Shown here: one piece after another, positions 61,459 to 64,000 of the stretch | Numbering within the stretch: the first letter of the stretch is position 1 | Layout of the letters: each line of letters begins with the position of its first letter | Origin: SR1 bacterium human oral taxon HOT-345 | GTDB taxonomy: Bacteria > Patescibacteriota > Gracilibacteria > Absconditabacterales > Absconditicoccaceae | Direction of reading: 5' to 3' | DNA length: 64,000 nucleotides | Assembly: GCA_003260355.1 (NCBI GenBank) | Contig: MPSQ01000001.1 | Location: 558,001 to 622,000, forward strand | The notes under the pieces: generated by a model | The model's input: only the letters and a program-made list of their open reading frames with translations | Told to the model about the DNA's origin: nothing | The model's database searches: none | Made by a program: the position numbers and the translations under genes

Positions 61459-61998
61459 TTATTTAATTCAAAAAGCTTTCTTCAGTTTCTTTATCGCCCA
61501 ATCGTAATGGCTTGAGGTCGCAGAAATACAGTAAGACCCCAAACTTGTTGTCCCAGTCCAAGAAAAATAAGCTTTTGTAAAGAGTTCCTGATCTGAAAAG
61601 CTATCTATGAGCTTCATTACCTCAGTATGACTCTTGTTTAGAAACTGTTTTGTGGTTTGAAGCGAAGTTGTTTGATGCTTTTTTCGCAATGCTCTATTCA
61701 TTTCTCCATATGTTTTCCAAGTATAAGGAGCGGGGAGAAATGAGGTCTTGACTCCTTTTTGGTTTTCTCCAATCCAATGAAGCAAGAGTTGATGCCATTC
61801 ATAAAGATGGATAAGAACATCTCTCAGATTTTTATCTCTTTGCCAATGTGCTTCCTTCTGGCGAGCTAAAAACCCTTCATCAAAAGAAAAGTCTGACACT
61901 TGGGCTTGTTCTGAAAGAGAAGTTATCAGATTTTGAAGCTTCTGAAACTGCATTTCTGCGGCTTGAAGTAAGTCTGATTTGTTTGTTGGTCTTGGCAT
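61459..61998 (-). CDS. ClbS/DfsB-family (DUF1706) four-helix protein
   Basis: 179 residues using ATG 61998, which gives the typical MPRPTNKSDLLQAAE start; an upstream ATG at 62037 is less likely. It reads through TGA 61468 and ends in TAA. Motifs are RDKNLRDVLIHLYEWHQLLLHWIGENQKG, FLPAPYTWKTYGEMNRAL and a late SYCISATSSHYDWAIKKLKK. These resemble DinB-like helical bundles of the ClbS group, some of which protect against colibactin or hydrolyse small molecules. The natural substrate is unknown. It starts 29 bp after the nucleotidyltransferase. Confidence 0.85.
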
Positions 61999-62027
61999 TC
62001 TTTTCAAGAACATACAAGATAAAATGC

Positions 62028-62921
62028 TTAATTCCACAAATGCTTTGGATAGATTCCCTGCTCAATAAGCTGATCAATATTACTACTTGTTGCCGCTTTG
62101 TCTTCCTGATACGTCACTCCAAACCATTTTGCAGTAGTCGGCAAAACAGGAACGGACTCTCCTTCCTCGTTAATTAGTCTCGTGATGACTTCCGGCATAT
62201 AAAATTCAGTTTTTGGTTCGTTGAGATTCTTTTCTAAAAAATCAATGAAGTATTTTTCGTAAAATTCAAGACTTGCTTTGGTAAATCCCATCATATTCAT
62301 AGAACAAAGATCCTGAGGATTGAGTTCATAAGTCGTTCCATCAGGGTTTTCAGCGAGGATTTTTCCTTCTGATTTGAAGATTTTTTTGGTTTCGTGAATG
62401 GCTTTGAGATTATTATTTTCATCAAGTTCGCAGATCCCCCTAGATACTGTTCCAAAGTCTGAAAGTACTTCTGAAAGTTGGTAGCCGACGATACAGTTTT
62501 GATTATGAGTCTTCAAAAAGTTAGCCAAGACCTGATAACTCTCCCTACCATAGAAATCATCAGCATTGATCACAGCAAAAGGTCCATCAATCAAGTCTTT
62601 AGCAGCGAGGACGGCATGCCCGGTTCCCCAAGGTTTTTCTCTCGTAGATGGGCAGATGAAGCCTGCTGGAAGTTCATGCATATCTTGGAAGGCGTATCAG
62701 ACCTCCATTTCCTGTTCAATCCTTGAACCGATTCTGCTTTTAAATTCTATTTCAAAGTCTTTTCTGATTACAAAAACGACCTTTTCAAATCCAGCTTTTT
62801 TCGCATCAAAAACGGAGTATTCCATCAAGGCATGCTCCCCTGCTCCAAAGGTATCAAGCTGTTTCAAGCCTCCATAACGGCTTCCCATTCCTGCGGCGAG
62901 GATTACGAGGGTTAGTTTCAT
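62028..62921 (-). CDS. Sugar nucleotidyltransferase
   Basis: A 297-residue frame across TGA 62697 ending in TAA. N-terminal nucleotide-binding loop LTLVILAAGMGSRYGGLKQLD, GEHALMEYSVFDAKKAGFEKVVFVI, PWGTGHAVLAAKDLIDGPFAVINADDFYGRESY (metal-binding DD), and a C-terminal EFYMPEVITRLINEEG. This is the GlmU/RmlA-like nucleotidyltransferase fold without a left-handed helix domain. It likely activates a sugar phosphate for cell-envelope synthesis; the exact sugar cannot be read. Confidence 0.87.
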
Positions 62922-63028
62922 TACTTATTTTTTAAGGATAAAATGAATACAAGCACTATAAAAGCCACAATAGCAAGCCCAACATTCAAAAACACCTAAT
63001 ACCTAAAGAGAAAAGCTAAAAAAACTGA

Positions 63029-63949
63029 TTAGATTTCCCTGGTAAACTCTCTGATTTTTGCTTTTGCTTTTTCGTTATTTTGTTCGTATTCTAGGACGTT
63101 AAAGTAGTATTTCTTGGCATTATCCAGGTCTCCAACTTGCTCATAGAGTTCTGCGATAGTTAAAAGGTATTTTGGATTCGTTGGTCTGAGTTTAATTACT
63201 TTTTCCATATAGGCGAGTGCTTCTGCATTTCTATCGGTATTATAATAGATTTCTACCATTGTGAGGTAGTATTTTGGATTATCGTTCTTAAGGTTAATCG
63301 CCTTTTCTACCAACAGTTCAGAAGTCTGAATATCTCAGGTCACAAAATAGATTTCGGCAATTTGCCAAATCACTTTGTGGTCAGTAGGATCCTGTTCAGA
63401 GATTTTCTTGAGAAGCGGAAGTGCTTTTTTGTAATTTCCTAGCGTAAAATAGAGGTCTGCAAGCGGTTTTAGAACCTTAAGCGTCGAATCATCAATTGCT
63501 GTAGCTTCAATAAGTTTTTTTTCATATTGTTCTACTTTTCACTCGTTTTTTAAGAGTTCTGCCTCGAGGAGAAGCGTATCAAGCCTTTTTTTCTCCTTTT
63601 CTGAAGTCTGTCCCTTGAGTTCTCCTTCTTGATTTCCAACTGGAGAAGAGTGATTTTCTTCTCACTCTAACGGAGCAACAAGATTTTCGTTATCAAGCTT
63701 TTTGTCTTCGATCTCTTGTTCCTGGGCGTGAAATGGTCCGTATTCATTACTGGCAATAAGCTCGTCCTTCTGCTGTTTGAGTTCAGATTTTATATGTTTA
63801 AGCTCTACATTTTCTTTGATAAGATCCGCCTTTTTATTGAGGAATCAGAAAAGTTTCTTCCCAATTCGATAAAGAAGAACTCCCGTAGGAACTACAATAA
63901 GGGCAACAGTAAGCCCTATCCAGATATAAATGAGTATTTTAGATCACAT
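63029..63949 (-). CDS. Membrane-anchored TPR protein
   Basis: A 306-residue frame from ATG 63949 (codon 2 is TGA, Gly) to TAA. N-terminal helix ILIYIWIGLTVALIVVPTGVLLY, then a charged coiled-coil linker. About five TPR units follow from residue 150 (LKVLKPLADLYFTLGNYKKALPLLKK, VIWQIAEIYFVTGDIQTSELLVEK, YYLTMVEIYYNTDRNAEALAYMEK, YLLTIAELYEQVGDLDNAKKYYFN). TPR arrays mediate protein-protein contacts, probably in the cytoplasm with this single-pass topology. No operon partner is visible within the window. Confidence 0.87.
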
Positions 63950-64000
63950 CGCTATTAGAATAATGGAATAAAGAGTATTTCTTGATCACTACGAACATGA

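Overview
The window comes from a bacterium that reads UGA as glycine (translation table 25). TGA codons interrupt most genes at positions where glycine is expected. Examples are the acetate kinase HVGNGAS motif, both variable glycines of the ClpB Walker A (GPTGVGKTE), the Walker A of a KAP NTPase, and even the tmRNA tag. Every gene called here ends in TAA or TAG. With Mur ligase, FtsW, type IV pilin, VirB2/VirD4-like secretion parts, very large surface proteins and a Cas12a-type CRISPR array, this points to a Patescibacteria/CPR genome of the Absconditabacteria (SR1) or Gracilibacteria group.

Layout. 0-2.8 kb: two co-directional secreted or low-complexity proteins. 2.9-10.6 kb: META/DUF333 protein, acetate kinase, TPM+LemA pair, two small-RNA-like units, HI0933 flavoprotein, PAP2 phosphatase, malic enzyme. 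10.8-16.6 kb: a 1431-residue PKD surface protein followed by two VirB2-like membrane proteins. 16.7-22.8 kb: a ClpB C-terminal half behind a CIRCE-like operator, a minus-strand structured RNA, adenylate kinase, three small hypotheticals, MurE, and a PriA-derived protein without helicase motifs. 23-26.4 kb: tmRNA, then an AT-rich two-gene cassette (membrane protein + KAP ATPase). 26.5-30.4 kb: an ftsW / unknown / 5'-3' exonuclease / methyltransferase operon. 30.5-35.7 kb: thioredoxin-fold lipoprotein, a 43-bp tandem repeat array, a VirD4/TraD-like ATPase and a PD-(D/E)XK nuclease. 35.8-44 kb: three transcription units (Spy-like protein; VTC+DUF4956; Cthe_2159-like lipoprotein) behind one shared promoter architecture, interleaved with two genes that look Bacteroidetes-derived (CHAP lipoprotein, HU-like protein). 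44-48 kb: small genes, a metallothionein-CsoR operon with a perfect operator palindrome, and an orphan type V-A CRISPR array. 47-50.5 kb: AI-2E permease, rnpA-like gene, glycosyltransferase, type IV pilin. 50.7-57.9 kb: one 2380-codon leucine-rich-repeat/LamG adhesin. 58-64 kb: CNNM transporter, a giant 22-bp-unit inverted repeat, dnaB, a REP-like element, ClbS/DfsB-like protein, nucleotidyltransferase and TPR protein.

How it fits together. The metabolic genes are sparse (malic enzyme, acetate kinase, one alcohol dehydrogenase). Much coding capacity goes to surface adhesion (PKD protein, BspA-like adhesin, pilin) and to transfer or secretion (VirB2-like and VirD4-like genes), as expected for an episymbiont or predator that lives on another bacterium. 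Regulation visible in the sequence includes CIRCE-like heat-shock control of clpB, CsoR-type metal control of metallothionein, and a two-component-style direct-repeat box upstream of the VTC/DUF4956/Cthe_2159 group. Several structured RNAs and intergenic repeat families have no obvious precedent. All protein functions are inferred by reading motifs by eye; no database search was run.
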